From Lutjanus erythropterus (taxonomy: Eukaryota; Chordata; Actinopteri; Lutjaniformes; Lutjanidae), in contig CM034608.1 of assembly GCA_020091685.1 (NCBI GenBank), positions 3,343,590 to 3,407,589 of the forward strand: DNA of 64,000 nucleotides, given 5' to 3'. Below the pieces are notes generated by a model. That model searched no databases and was not told where the DNA came from. It saw nothing but the letters and a program-made list of their open reading frames with translations. This document shows positions 49,901 through 59,960 of this stretch, one piece after another; position 1 is the first letter of the stretch; each line of letters starts with the position of its first letter. The translations under genes were made by a program, and so were the position numbers.

Positions 49901-52900
49901 TTGCTAAGATAAGTTGGACAAGTTTGCAAAAACGTAGCTGCTGTTAGCTAAGCTATAAAGTGTTTTTGTACAGTAATCGGTGAGGTCAGAAGCAGTCCAC
50001 CGTGAAATGCCTCGCCCAAAATCTGCTGTCATAGACACCACTTTCCCCAAAATGAACCATTCTAGCCAGCGGACTGTAAACATGGTATTTTTGGGAAACA
50101 TAACAAGGTTTGAGGTGAACACCCAAAGACACACCGACGTACCATACTGTTGCTAGTAGCTGTCATTTTATGACTGGTTGAAACTGGCTGGTTCTTGCTT
50201 ATGGAAGCACGTCATTTTTTGTTTTAAACCAAGAAAAACTATTGGATTTTATAATACAAATACAAAGAAATGGATTTTTAAAATACTTTTGGGGATATAT
50301 TGTTAAATAGGTGCACAGCATGTCAAATGTCATTATGTTTTATTGTATATGAAACTTTCTTATTAGTAGTATTAATTTTAGTGTATACTGTATTTGTCCT
50401 CAATTAACATGTGAAAACTGTAAGTGAAATTTAAAAAAAATGGATCGTACTGACAAGAAACAACAATTCATCAGGTGAATTGTTTATTTGGCAACATCAA
50501 CTGGATTACAGCACACAGTGCAAAAACACCATAAATACTGTCTCATTAACAATAAGTTAGTTAAAATCGTTTTAAATATATATTTTATACGAATAAGCAC
50601 AAAATAACTTAACAGTTTTGTTTATTTTAAAGTGCCTCAAAATTCTTCTAAAAGTGAGTCTGTGGTGAAGATAAATAATGTTTCTGTAACCAGCCTGTCT
50701 GAAAAAAACAAAGACATCATGTTTTCTTCTCATGATACAGAGTTTCTACGGAAGACGTTTAGCGGCAAAAAACATCAAAAACTTGCGTTAATTTAACAAT
50801 GTAGTTCAATTTAACAAGCGGGTTAGAATTCTTGCTTTAGTCTCACACATCTGACATTACATTACTTATTTGTTTGTTGTACTTTATCCTCAGATTTCAG
50901 AGAAAAATCTCAAGGCTAAAAACATTTTTTAACATTTCAGTAACATCAGCAAAAAACGTTGGCACTCTTCATTTAGCAGGAGGTTGACCATGTTATGTTT
51001 AAAATTTCAGCAAACAAAAGGATTCTATGCTACAAAATCAACATATTAGAGTTCATCGTCAAACTTATGAAGTAAAATACTGATAAAAACAAACACAGTC
51101 AGTGTAGTGAGATAAAATAGAACCACACACTAGCACGTTAAAGTGCTAAAGTCATATGTGGTAAGAAATGCAAAACAAACCCCCATTAGGACATAAAACA
51201 GCGATGGATAGAAATTGTGCTTAAGTAACCTTTTAAAAGACCTACAGAGAGAAAATTTAAGATGGCTGTCATCTGTAACAACACATAACACAGTTTTGGT
51301 TTTTCGTTTAAGTGCATAAACCAGAGCTTAAACTGTTAATCTAGTTTCTCTGGTTTAAAGCTTACATCCAGAGCTTCTAATACAGAGGAAGAATAATACC
51401 TCCATTTCATTCAAAGCATGGCAGCCATCTTTGGTGCACCAATGAAGTGTCAAACCCGTCAGTGTCAGTGAGATCAGCCAATTTCAAAAAGCATCAACTC
51501 CTCGACTCGACTTTGGCGAATTGTAATTCTGTTTTTGACTGCCTTTTAAGAGTCTACACAATGAACATTAAAAAAGCTTACAGATTGGCAGCCATCTTAG
51601 TTGCAGTCAGTCATCAGTAAAGACAGTGATGTTAGTGTCTCACAGCTCAGTGTCTCCAAGTCGGTCCATGTTCTGGACGTACACCGGCAGCTTGTGGTGG
51701 ACCATCTCATCTCCGTCTCTCTGGTCCCGGCTCTCTGTCTGCAGGGCAAATAGCTGGAGGAGATAAGACCAAAAAGACAGGTCAGACACAATAACAAGAA
51801 AAACACAATTACTAATGTACTAATTATTTATTCTCTATATCAACTGTGGACCACAGAATGTACATTACTTATTAAGTGACTGTTTGTTACACAAGGCTTA
51901 CTTCCTGTTGCCACCTACTGGCAACAGGAAGTAAAGATCTGAAGATGAGGAGTCCAGTTACTATGACTTGTGAAGTTTGGATTGGATTGGGGCTGCAACT
52001 AATGATTACTTCAACTGTTGATTAATCTGCTGATTATTTTCTCGATTAATCGATTAGTTTGTTAGGTCCATAAAATGTCAGAAAATTGTGAAAAATGTTG
52101 ATCAGTGTTTCCCAAAGCTCGACATGATATTCTTAAATGTCTTATTTTGCCCACAACCCAAAGATACTCAGACAAAAAAAAGTTTGGGAAGTCAACTGTG
52201 TGTATAACAAGTCACTATTTCTGAGCAGATCTCTCTCTGTTGTCTGAGTTGCTTCCAGGTAGCATGTAAACACAGATGTATATCATATATCTCGTGTTGT
52301 GCTGCTTGGGCGAGAGCCTGTGTACCTGCTTCAGGCATGTGGATCAGGTCTGAGAGGCTACAGTTAACATTTAGACTAAAAACATGGTGTAAATGGCGTC
52401 TTTTTAGATCAGATTTTAATGTTGCAGCTTACAGACACTTGGATTACATGACATGAGCAGTATGGAGACATTTTGTGTTTTTTTTTTTTTTACATTTTAA
52501 AACTGGTCACCATTCTCTTCAATTGTACTGGATTTGGCTGCAACAATGTTTTCCACTGAAGCTCCAGGAGTGTTTTGTGAACTGGAGATCTTCACCCATC
52601 CTCACATCAACACAGAGGTGGGGAGATATTGAATGAAATTTCATGTTTGGGTGAACTATCACTTTAAGTCTGGACATGATACATGTGCTTATTGAATTTG
52701 ATACATCTATCAGAAACCTTTGCCCTACGTGTTCCATGGTCCGCACCCAAACTCAATCACTGCAGAACTTTGCCATTTTTGACAATTCTGATGTCTGTGC
52801 GAATTTTAGCAAGTATCCCACTCAAAAATGCATTTTCCGCAGCAGAATAATAACCTCTACAAACACAACAAGTTTCATGCACCTTCAGTACCAGGGACTG

Positions 52901-54917
52901 TTGGCCCCGTAAAAAGTTGGTGCCCGGGCCCTGATTATACCCCAAACCATCTACGCAAACCTCAGCATGAGACCTTCTTGGATCTCATGATACATGTTAC
53001 AAATAGTGGGACTTTTAAAATATGATGATGGACCTTCTCATTAATTCATGGAACTTTTAAACCAGGTGAAGAGACGTGTACAAACAAACAAAGGGACATC
53101 TTAAAATAAAATGTTAATGGGGTCGACTTTTTTAGACTTTTTAATTCAATGATGGGCCTATTTCTACTACATAATTACACTTTTTTAAACTTGAGGGTTC
53201 GGCTTTTTAAACTAAAGAGTGGGATCCCACTTTAATTGGCATTTTTGTAACCTTACAAATGTTTGGAGTTGAATGTGAAGAGTTGCTTCTCAAGTGAAGA
53301 GTTCAAGTATCTCAGGGTCTTGTTCACGAGTGACAATAAAATGGAGTGTGTGACTGACGGGCAGATTGGTGCAGTGTCAGCAGTAACACGGGCATTGTAC
53401 TGGGTCATTGTGCTGAAGAGGGAGCTGAACCGGAAAGCAAAGCTTTCGATTTACTACTCAATCTACGTTATAATCCTCACCGACAGTCACGAGCTCTGGG
53501 TAGTGACAAAAGATTGAAATTGCTGATAAGCAAGCAGCTGAAATGAGTCTGGAAATGAGACAGGAGGAGAGTGACGGTATCAAGCTCAGACATGTGAAGG
53601 AGACTCGGAGTAGAGCCCCTGCTCTATCTGAAAGGGGCTGGCTGAGGTGGTTCCACCTCTGATCAGGATCCACCTGAGCATGTTCCTGTGGAGGTTTTCA
53701 AGGTACATCCAACAGCTGGTACAGGACATCCCAGGGTTGACCCAGAAAAAAGTGGTGAGATTATTACGTCTCATCTGACTTGGGAACAGAGACGGATTTT
53801 GCTCAAGATTTCTGCTGAATACCAGGAAGTTTTTCCCTCATCATTGTTGCTTTGTGGTTGCTCATGGTGGGACATGTTGGGTTACTATTTTTGATTGTTT
53901 TTTCCATAAAATTATTAGGTGTTAAAACAGTTTTGTAAATATTACACACATAAATGAGTTTCTTCTCACCAACTGGCGGAGCTGTTCGTTCTCTTCTGTC
54001 ATGCTGGTTGTCTTCTGGACTTCAGCATCAAAACTCAACAGGACTGGCTGAGGTGAAAACCAGTTAAGGACTAGAAACCATCAAAACCAGAGTTTAAATA
54101 GCACAGACTCAGTGGATCAGTTTCAGACAGGTTACAATGTAGACTAGACATTAAACTATGAACTTCAGCTGAAGGATATGCATACACTGGAACAGGACAG
54201 ATAAGAAGTTGTGCAGTGAAACCAGGAAGGTGTCGGCCCACTGGCGGGAGAAGTATGGTGAGAAGGCGGGGTTCTGGTCAGGGGTGGGGATAAACGGCAG
54301 GATGAACCAATCACGCCACTCGGCCTGACCCTGCAGCTCCAACGCCTGCTTTTGGAAAAACTCCTGCGTCTTGTCCAGGTTTCCTTTCTGTAAGGGTGAG
54401 AAAAAAGAGACGGTTTCTTCCTACTGTGTTTCAGAAACATACAGTCTGCTGTGTTTGATTCTTCCGCGGGATGTTACCTGGATGGTGTTGATGACGTAGT
54501 ATCTGTACAGGCTGGTTCTCAGTTTGTTGACCGTGGATCTGTAGACATCCTCCAGTCTGCAGAAGAGACGTCTGTCCAGGTAAAGCCAGTACTCCTTCAG
54601 ACCAAACAGGTCAAAGTTCTGGACAAACTGCTGCAGCTGATCGATGATCTTATCCACCTGCAGACAGAAGATGTTTGAGATTAAAAACAAACTTAAATAA
54701 TAATAATAATAATGACGATGTATAGAGATCTGTCTCTAAAACATTCCTCTCATAGGTTAGGAAAAAGTCCCTCAGACGATCTATCTATTCATACCCTGAA
54801 GCCTTTCTCCTTGTCAGCTTTGATCTCGCTGTCCAGGTGTTTCAGAGTGCTGGTGAAGCCACGATAGATCAGATACTCTCTCACATGTTCGTCTGTCCTC
54901 TCCACTGCCGACCCCAT
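37983..54917 (-). CDS. wdr91: WD repeat-containing protein 91, complete, 17 coding exons
   Basis: Endosomal Rab7 effector that restrains PI3-kinase and promotes early-to-late endosome conversion. Exons (minus): 54917-54795, 54657-54478, 54387-54180, 54052-53970, 51753-51644, 46022-45851, 44860-44651, 43251-43052, 42918-42864, 42729-42634, 41262-41168, 40769-40616, 40501-40393, 39537-39425, 39275-39168, 38964-38875, 38147-37983. The product is 756 aa (human 747). Residues 1-200 form the conserved N-terminal region ([25 protein letters not shown]) ending in a short coiled coil. Residues 235-400 are Ser/Gln-rich linker ([11 protein letters not shown] conserved). From about 405 the WD40 propeller begins ([13 protein letters not shown]) and ends ASMDGKIKL. 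Intron 3 is a U12 AT-AC intron; the others are GT-AG. All phases close, and the identity is very secure. Confidence 0.97.
38290..38510. repeat. AT-rich GTTATAAC-type repeat
   Basis: In wdr91 intron 16. Shares 'gttataac', 'aagataaatagtat' and 'aagttttc' words with 1500-2060. Confidence 0.45.
41585..42240. mobile_element. Probable MITE with 'aagtcccaagtcaagag' sequence
   Basis: In wdr91 intron 10. 'gtaagtcattgctttgcaagtcgcaagtaagtctcaagtc' at one end and 'tcaagtccaagtgaagtcatgagtcc' at the other form inverted-repeat-like ends known from many teleost genomes. Confidence 0.5.
43840..44530 (+). pseudogene. L2-like LINE reverse transcriptase relic
   Basis: In wdr91 intron 7, plus strand. Near 43862 the frame reads [10 protein letters not shown] (RT domain 4). 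At 43967-43978 the catalytic YADD box reads YANN. Further on come [21 protein letters not shown], and [12 protein letters not shown] in shifted frames. Stops and frameshifts make it non-functional. Confidence 0.8.
47335..47560. mobile_element. Repeat fragment with 'aaaggaccagtgtgtagggttt' end
   Basis: In wdr91 intron 5. The opening words and 'ggcatctagtggtgaggtt' are those of a common teleost repeat. The far boundary is uncertain. Confidence 0.5.
48690..49590 (+). pseudogene. Second L2-like LINE relic, fragmentary
   Basis: In wdr91 intron 5. The frame at about 48720-48752 reads [10 protein letters not shown], retaining the RT catalytic box. A separated C-terminal-type segment at about 49365-49435 encodes [13 protein letters not shown]-like sequence. 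Heavily broken. Confidence 0.6.
49650..50470. other. wdr91 intron 5, unrecognised sequence
   Basis: No confident repeat or coding content. The short minus-strand ORF at 49904-50134 has no recognisable features. Confidence 0.35.
50483..50488 (-). terminator. Candidate intronic poly(A) signal in wdr91
   Basis: AATAAA on the minus strand, about 1.16 kb beyond the donor of coding exon 5. It follows sequence that looks free of repeats. Speculative. Confidence 0.25.
51988..52165 (+). mobile_element. hAT-like MITE of the 'gggctgcaactaatgatta' family, truncated
   Basis: In wdr91 intron 4. Starts GGGGCTGCAACTAATGATTA and continues 'gattattttctcgattaatcgattag' and 'gaaaaatgttgatcagtgtttcccaaagc'. The right end is not found. 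Confidence 0.75.
52330..52668. mobile_element. MITE fragment related to 8131-8640
   Basis: Shares 'cttggattac', a poly(T) block, 'acattttaaaactggtcaccattc', 'gaagctccaggagtgttttgtgaactgg' and the end 'gtttgggtgaactatcactttaa'. Confidence 0.6.
53255..53790 (+). pseudogene. 3' fragment of an RTE/Rex-like LINE
   Basis: In wdr91 intron 4. The frame encodes [19 protein letters not shown], then [17 protein letters not shown] and HELWVVTKD, a C-terminal pattern typical of teleost LINEs. Shifted frames continue (GRPR-like region at about 53690-53780). The family label is from memory and was not checked. Confidence 0.65.
54053..54179 (-). other. U12-type (minor spliceosome) AT-AC intron in wdr91
   Basis: On the minus strand the 5' site is ATATCCTT (54179-54172) and the branch site TCCTTAAC (54070-54063). 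The intron ends TTTTCAC (AC at 54054-54053), with the branch A about 11 bases from the acceptor. Splicing here gives [12 protein letters not shown] across the junction, matching human WDR91 FQCMPVPVILNF. Confidence 0.93.
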
Positions 54918-55055
54918 GGTGACCTCTGGCCCTGCAAGACAGAATTTAATACAGTGTACAATACAGTTATACAGTTTTCCTTTTTAATTTATGACCAATG
55001 AGAAAATTCTGACAAATCTGGCTATTAATTTAATACTAGGGAAATTGCTGTTTGT

Positions 55056-55305
55056 TCTAAAATCACAGAAAATGGTGGAAAATGATGATCAATGTTTCCC
55101 AAAGCCTAAGATGACGTCCTTCAATGTCTTGTTTTTTCCACAACCGAAAGATATTCAGTTTACTGTCATAGAAGAGTAAAGAAAACCAAAAATATTCAGA
55201 AGTTTGACTTTTTTCCTTAGAAAAACACTCAAACTGATAATCAAAATAGTTGGCAGTCAATTTAATAATCCATTAATAATCCATTAATCGATTAATTGTT
55301 GTATT
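55056..55305 (-). mobile_element. hAT-like MITE, same family as 30449-30712
   Basis: In the wdr91 5' UTR intron. Contains 'gaaaatggtggaaaatgatgatcaatgtttcccaaagcc', 'taatcaaaatagttggcagtcaattt' and 'aatcgattaattgttgt'. The ends are worn. Confidence 0.7.
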
Positions 55306-55309
55306 ACCT

Positions 55310-57530
55310 ACAGTGCATGGCTGTACACAGCCCCTGGTCTGCACGGCCTCAGTTTGGAGAAAAAGCAGGAGGCTAGGCAAGTGTTGTTGTTAACATTATT
55401 TTAGCCACCTAAAGGTCCACCAAAGAGACTCTAACCACTGAAGTGAACAGGACACTACACTCAGAATATTTTCCTCACATTCCAAGCCAAATATCGCTCT
55501 CTCCAAAGCAACTGGACACCTTTGACAAAAACAGTAATTTAACCTGACAGAACACAGGAGTTGCAGGTCTGCCACTGCCTCGATCGGTTAGTTTGTTTAC
55601 ATCAAAGTGTGACTTCAGTCTTTTAAAAGGTTAGTTTGAATCCACCAACGTTTGGTTTCTTTGCAGAGAGCTATATTTGGCTTATAGAGCAGTGCTTTCC
55701 TTTCAGGAGAGGCTGCCTGACAGCACAGTAAAGCTGTTAAAATATTCTATATATAGCATACACTGGATGAAATATGTTTTGCTGCCGACCCTGTCCACAG
55801 CAGTGAATGAAAATGGGTTCTGTGGGTTCATACTGGGTTCCCTAAACAATATTGGAAAATTGTGAATTGGGGAGGGCTGTCCTATATTGTAAAAAAACTT
55901 AAGTGTGATTATTTTGGCTGAAATGGAGATTGTAATATGCCCTACAATTAGTGGTAATGATTGTTTTTGCACTACAATTTTCAGTTTTACTGAAAAAAAA
56001 ATACTATGTAAATCATGATACTATTGATATAAGTTGGGATCAGTACCAAACAAACATATATTCTTAGATCTGGAGAACAAGATTTTTAAGCCAGGGCATC
56101 TCTGCTGCAGTCAGATTTGGGTCTGACTGAAAAGCTGACACCGCTGTGGATTCCCACAGTAGCCATTTCACTGCAGTGGGAGCACTTCTGAAACTTGACC
56201 TCACTATATAAAATGACCTGCAGTGACTTCTCAGATAGTCACAGCCTCACAAAACTTCACTACCACAAACTAGAGACCTGGAGCATTCTGAGGATGGACG
56301 GCTTTCCCACATACACTGACAATAAGAGGGTCTCTGATCAACCCCCAGAAACAGAGGTGCTCGCCATCCAGTCACCTAAAAGATGTAACTTTTGCATAAA
56401 TCTCCAAATGTCAAAAGTTTAGACACCACATTACAGCATGAATTTTTTGAAGTGTTGTTCAAGGTCTTGGTGTCTTAATATGCTATTCTTTTAGGGATGT
56501 TTGACCATTTTTATCAATTTTCCAGCAGTCAAAACGTTTACATTTTGTACAAAATCTGTGTAATAAATGATATCAACCCCAAAACTGCTGTAACAACTCA
56601 TGAGACATGATAGAGCATCGTGGGAACCACCATCATAAACTTCCATCATGAGGTTCAAAGCCCTTATACACTCTAAACTTTCAACATCAGAAAACACAAT
56701 GTTTGTTGCACACTTATGACCAAAACACAGTGCTGAGCTGCATCTCTAATTAATCTGCAGCTTTCGGATGATGTGTACTACTTCTATGTGTCTATACTGT
56801 CTCCTAAAATACACATCACTGTACAGTTAAACGCGTTCTGTTGAGATAGTTTAGCTTTAGCCACACCTTCTTTAGCACTACTGCAGTAACTATAATAAGT
56901 TTTGACTGTGTAAACTGCCTTCACTTTGTTAAAAGTGTCTGAATGTAACGGTTTCTGGAGTGCGTCGTTTTGATTCCTTCCGCTTTCAGTTGCTAAAAAA
57001 AACAAACCTCTCAGCCAAACTCCATTCAAATATATCATAAAACTGGACACGTAGCGTTATAATTATTAAATAAAGAAAATGTTGCATTCACTCTACACCT
57101 CCGCAAACACCAAACAATGGTACCTTCGCAAGCTAAAATCAACTCCAGAAATCTGTGTTCAATTGGAAGTGAAGCTCCAGTAGCTACTTTCTGCAGCCAC
57201 CATGACGAATGATTTGCTCATATTTTTTTACATCCTGGCAAGTTTAAAGAATACTTGGATGGTAAGATATATGCCGACTAAACATGCAAATTACCTTGTT
57301 AGAAAAAAGGTCTGAAGTTGTGGCTTAACATTTACGTACCTCGGTTGATAATCAAGAATGTCTTAAATTGACCGAATTTTGAGTGGAGTTTGGTTTCGTC
57401 GTGCAAACAACAACACGTACCGCTGTGGAAACAAAAGCTTCAACCCGCGAAAACAGACTGAACTTTATTAAACAGTTGGAGCACAAAACTGCTCCTGTGC
57501 CATGTTCTAGATGTAATAAAGAATGAAATA
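55310..57530. other. wdr91 5' UTR intron, mixed sequence
   Basis: Intron between the non-coding first exon and the first coding exon (acceptor CAG at 54934-54932). A segment near 57370-57395 (minus) shares 'aactccactcaaaat' with 23755-23775, hinting at a dispersed repeat. No genes seen. Confidence 0.4.
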
Positions 57531-57535
57531 CTTAC

Positions 57536-57601
57536 AACAAAGAGAAAAGTCTCTTCCTGTTGTGTTTGCCCACTGACAGTCATGTGACGACTTCACGTGA
57601 C
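57536..57601 (-). promoter_or_regulatory. wdr91 non-coding first exon and proximal promoter with E-boxes
   Basis: An excellent donor (TTGTT/GTAAGT, GT at 57535-57534) marks the end of a probable 5' UTR exon. Just upstream (minus sense) lie GTCATGTGAC (57579-57588) and TTCACGTGAC (57592-57601), E-boxes close to the CLEAR/TFEB consensus GTCACGTGAC. Function is inferred. Confidence 0.45.
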
Positions 57602-57941
57602 ATAACAGCGAGCTTAAACCAACAGCACCCTCTGGTGGCCAATATGTCATACTGTATTATACTTGTCAAGACCTCAAAGTTCAATTTAGTGTAAAAGTTG
57701 TGATTTAAATTAAAAAAGTTGGGGTGTTGAGACTAACAAACTGCATGTCATCGGCTGCAGTGTAGTTCATTACACTTCACTGATTCATTGATCACCCTGA
57801 GAGTTATACAGAGTTATAATTACAAGATAATATTTTATTTATATGAAGGAACAATTCTGAAAAAAACATTACAAAACTGTGTATGTTAGTGAGTTAGCAG
57901 AGCTGAGATGTAGTATGGTATCTGTATAAGTTGAACAAAGT

Positions 57942-58257
57942 AAAATGGACAGTTCACCCCAAAATCAAAAAATACATACTTTCCATCTAGATTCTTTTGT
58001 TTGTTTGTTTGTTTGTTTTTGGTGTGAGCTGCAGAGTTCTGGAGATATTGGCTACACAGATGTCTGATATAACAGGACTAAATCGCACTCAGCTCGCAGA
58101 GCTCAATCCACCAGAAATACAACTGAAAAATTAAAAAACAGCGCTTCTCTTTCCATAAATCATGACACAGTTAGTCAAAGTCATTGTGTTCCATTAGATT
58201 CTACTGCAGAGAGAAAGTAGTTCCTATTCTTGATTTGGGGATGAACTGTCCCTTTGG
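57942..58257. mobile_element. MITE, 316 bp, with about 26-bp inverted terminal repeats
   Basis: Left end AAAATGGACAGTTCACCCCA and, reversed, right end CAAAGGGACAGTTCATCCCC pair well. This is the most complete member of the family seen at 12385, 13800 and 17385. Confidence 0.85.
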
Positions 58258-58447
58258 GCAAATTATGTCACAGCTTTACAGTAGCATATGATAGTGCAAT
58301 CATCAAATAAAAAAGTAAAAAAAATAACACAACTTTTGCCATGTTTTGTAAAATAAGTGCAGTCAATATATGTACTGGATAACTAATGTCAAAGACAAAT
58401 AAGAAATAGCACCTTGTTAGCTGTAGCACTTTGGGAGAAACATCAGT

Positions 58448-58453
58448 TTTATT
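58448..58453 (-). terminator. Poly(A) signal of the GPCR gene
   Basis: AATAAA on the minus strand, about 75 bases after the receptor stop codon. Confidence 0.6.
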
Positions 58454-58526
58454 TAAAATGTTAACTCTGTCCATCTCATCTGCATCTCTCTTGATCTTGA
58501 CTCTGTGATCACAGCTGGCTGAGAGA

Positions 58527-59483
58527 CTAGGAGCCTATATCTTGAGTCTTCTTCACTGCTCCTTCAGCAGTGTCTGTCTGGGAGAGGTGAAGAACTTTCC
58601 TGCAGACTCTCCTGAAGGCCGGGCTGGAGAAGTAGTAGACCACAGGATCCAGGATGCTGTTGAGATAAATCAGGCTGAGGGTGATGTAAAATGCCGTGGT
58701 CAGGTCTTCCAGGGCGGGACAGACTTCAGACTCAGGGAGGGTGCTGACTACTTTCCGGTGCTTGATCCAAAGGAGCAGCTGTGTGATGTTGCTTGGGAGG
58801 AAGCAAACGATGAAGAGCACTGTAACCACTGCGATGAGGCACAAAGCCTTCTTGACCTTTGCGTGTTGGGCCAGCTGCCCCCCTCTCAGATGGAGCATGA
58901 TGTGGACGGTGCAGTAGAGAATCACAAGCAGAGGCAGAATGAAGGACAGGAGGAACTCCAGCTTGTGCCAGGTCCGATTATATTGGAGTATAGTCTCAAG
59001 CAAGAAGCTGTCGCAGTCGGTTTCGTCGACGTGTTCCAAAGAGAAGACATGAGCTGTCATTGAAATAGTGAGCAGCCACAGTACAAGCGCTCCACACATG
59101 GCTTTGGAGACGCTCAAAGAGTTGATTGAGTGATGGGGATGCACCACACGCATGTACCTGTCGGCAGCGATGGCCATCAAGAAGAAGGTGCTGCCGCTGC
59201 GGTTCATCGCGGACATGAAGAGGCAGATTTTGCACAAAGCGCTTCCAAACTTCCACTGCATCCCGGAGAAGTAATAGCTGGCACGGAAAGGCAAACCCAC
59301 GCCGAGAAGGAAGTCGGCCACCGCCAGGTTGAAGAGCAACACCGTGCTGCTCTTCCAGGGTTTCAGGTGGAAGCAGAAGATCCAGAGAGCCAAACCATTC
59401 CAGAGGGTCCCCAAAACAAACTCCACCACCAGGAGTGGAGGGAGCACTCTGACCAGCAGGGTCCCGTTAATATGGCAGTGCAT
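58527..59483 (-). CDS. Hydroxycarboxylic acid receptor-like class A GPCR
   Basis: A single coding exon of 318 aa. Plasma-membrane, seven-helix receptor of the HCAR (GPR81/109) group, which couples to Gi and senses lactate, 3-hydroxybutyrate or niacin-type carboxylates. An N-glycosylation site NGT lies at residues 6-8. TM1 has GLALWIFCFHLKPWKSS, nearly as in human HCAR2. Other marks are Asp57 (2.50), Cys84 in TM3, DRY at 108-110 followed by RVVHPHH, a TM6 CFLPS, and a TM7 DPVVYYFSSP variant of NPxxY. Arg95 in MNRSGS matches the carboxylate-binding Arg111 of HCAR2, supporting ligand class. An acceptor CAG at 59506-59504 lies 20 bases upstream, so there is probably a 5' UTR intron. The paralogue (HCAR1, 2 or fish-specific) cannot be decided by eye. 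Confidence 0.92.
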   Translation of the reverse strand: MHCHINGTLLVRVLPPLLVVEFVLGTLWNGLALWIFCFHLKPWKSSTVLLFNLAVADFLLGVGLPFRASYYFSGMQWKFGSALCKICLFMSAMNRSGSTFFLMAIAADRYMRVVHPHHSINSLSVSKAMCGALVLWLLTISMTAHVFSLEHVDETDCDSFLLETILQYNRTWHKLEFLLSFILPLLVILYCTVHIMLHLRGGQLAQHAKVKKALCLIAVVTVLFIVCFLPSNITQLLLWIKHRKVVSTLPESEVCPALEDLTTAFYITLSLIYLNSILDPVVYYFSSPAFRRVCRKVLHLSQTDTAEGAVKKTQDIGS

Positions 59484-59758
59484 GTTGAGTGCTGCGCTCT
59501 TGACTGCAAGTCAAAGAAATGAGGACGGTATGCAATCTTTAAGAGGACACGTCAAAAAAAAAAAAAAAAGAGAGAAAAAGTAAGGTGGTTGTGGTGTTGT
59601 TTATTTTAGGAAGTGGTATTGGTTTCTGTTTTCTTGAGAATACACCAACGCACAGAACACAGACGTCATATTTGTCTAGAAATCTAATCAAGTCTATTTG
59701 TCTTCAAGATCATTAACTCATCTGAGAAATTTGTGAGAAAATGCAGCAGCTGCAACAA

Positions 59759-59960
59759 GCAGAGGTGGAAAGTACAAATACTTAAGTAGCATTTTCATGT
59801 AACTGTGCTTTACTTTAGCTTTTTTTTTACTTTTTTAAACTTTTACTCCCTATTTCAACAAAAATATCTGTACTTTCTACTTTCAAGACAGGCTCATTAC
59901 TTCAGTTTGAATGGCTCTGAGGGGAATTTTTGATGACTTTTGTTTTGCATCACAGCGCAC
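59759..59960. mobile_element. Truncated MITE of the 2655-2957 family
   Basis: 'cagaggtggaaagtacaaatacttaagtagc' followed by 'ctttactttagc' and poly(T); only the left part remains. Confidence 0.6.

Noticed and set aside
54044-54185. GT-AG version of wdr91 intron 3
   Set aside because: It keeps phase but removes the conserved CMPxP residues, whereas the AT-AC version has three perfect U12 signals and keeps them.
58542-59063. Plus-strand ORF of 173 codons
   Set aside because: Antisense to the GPCR, whose seven-helix protein is unmistakable on the minus strand.
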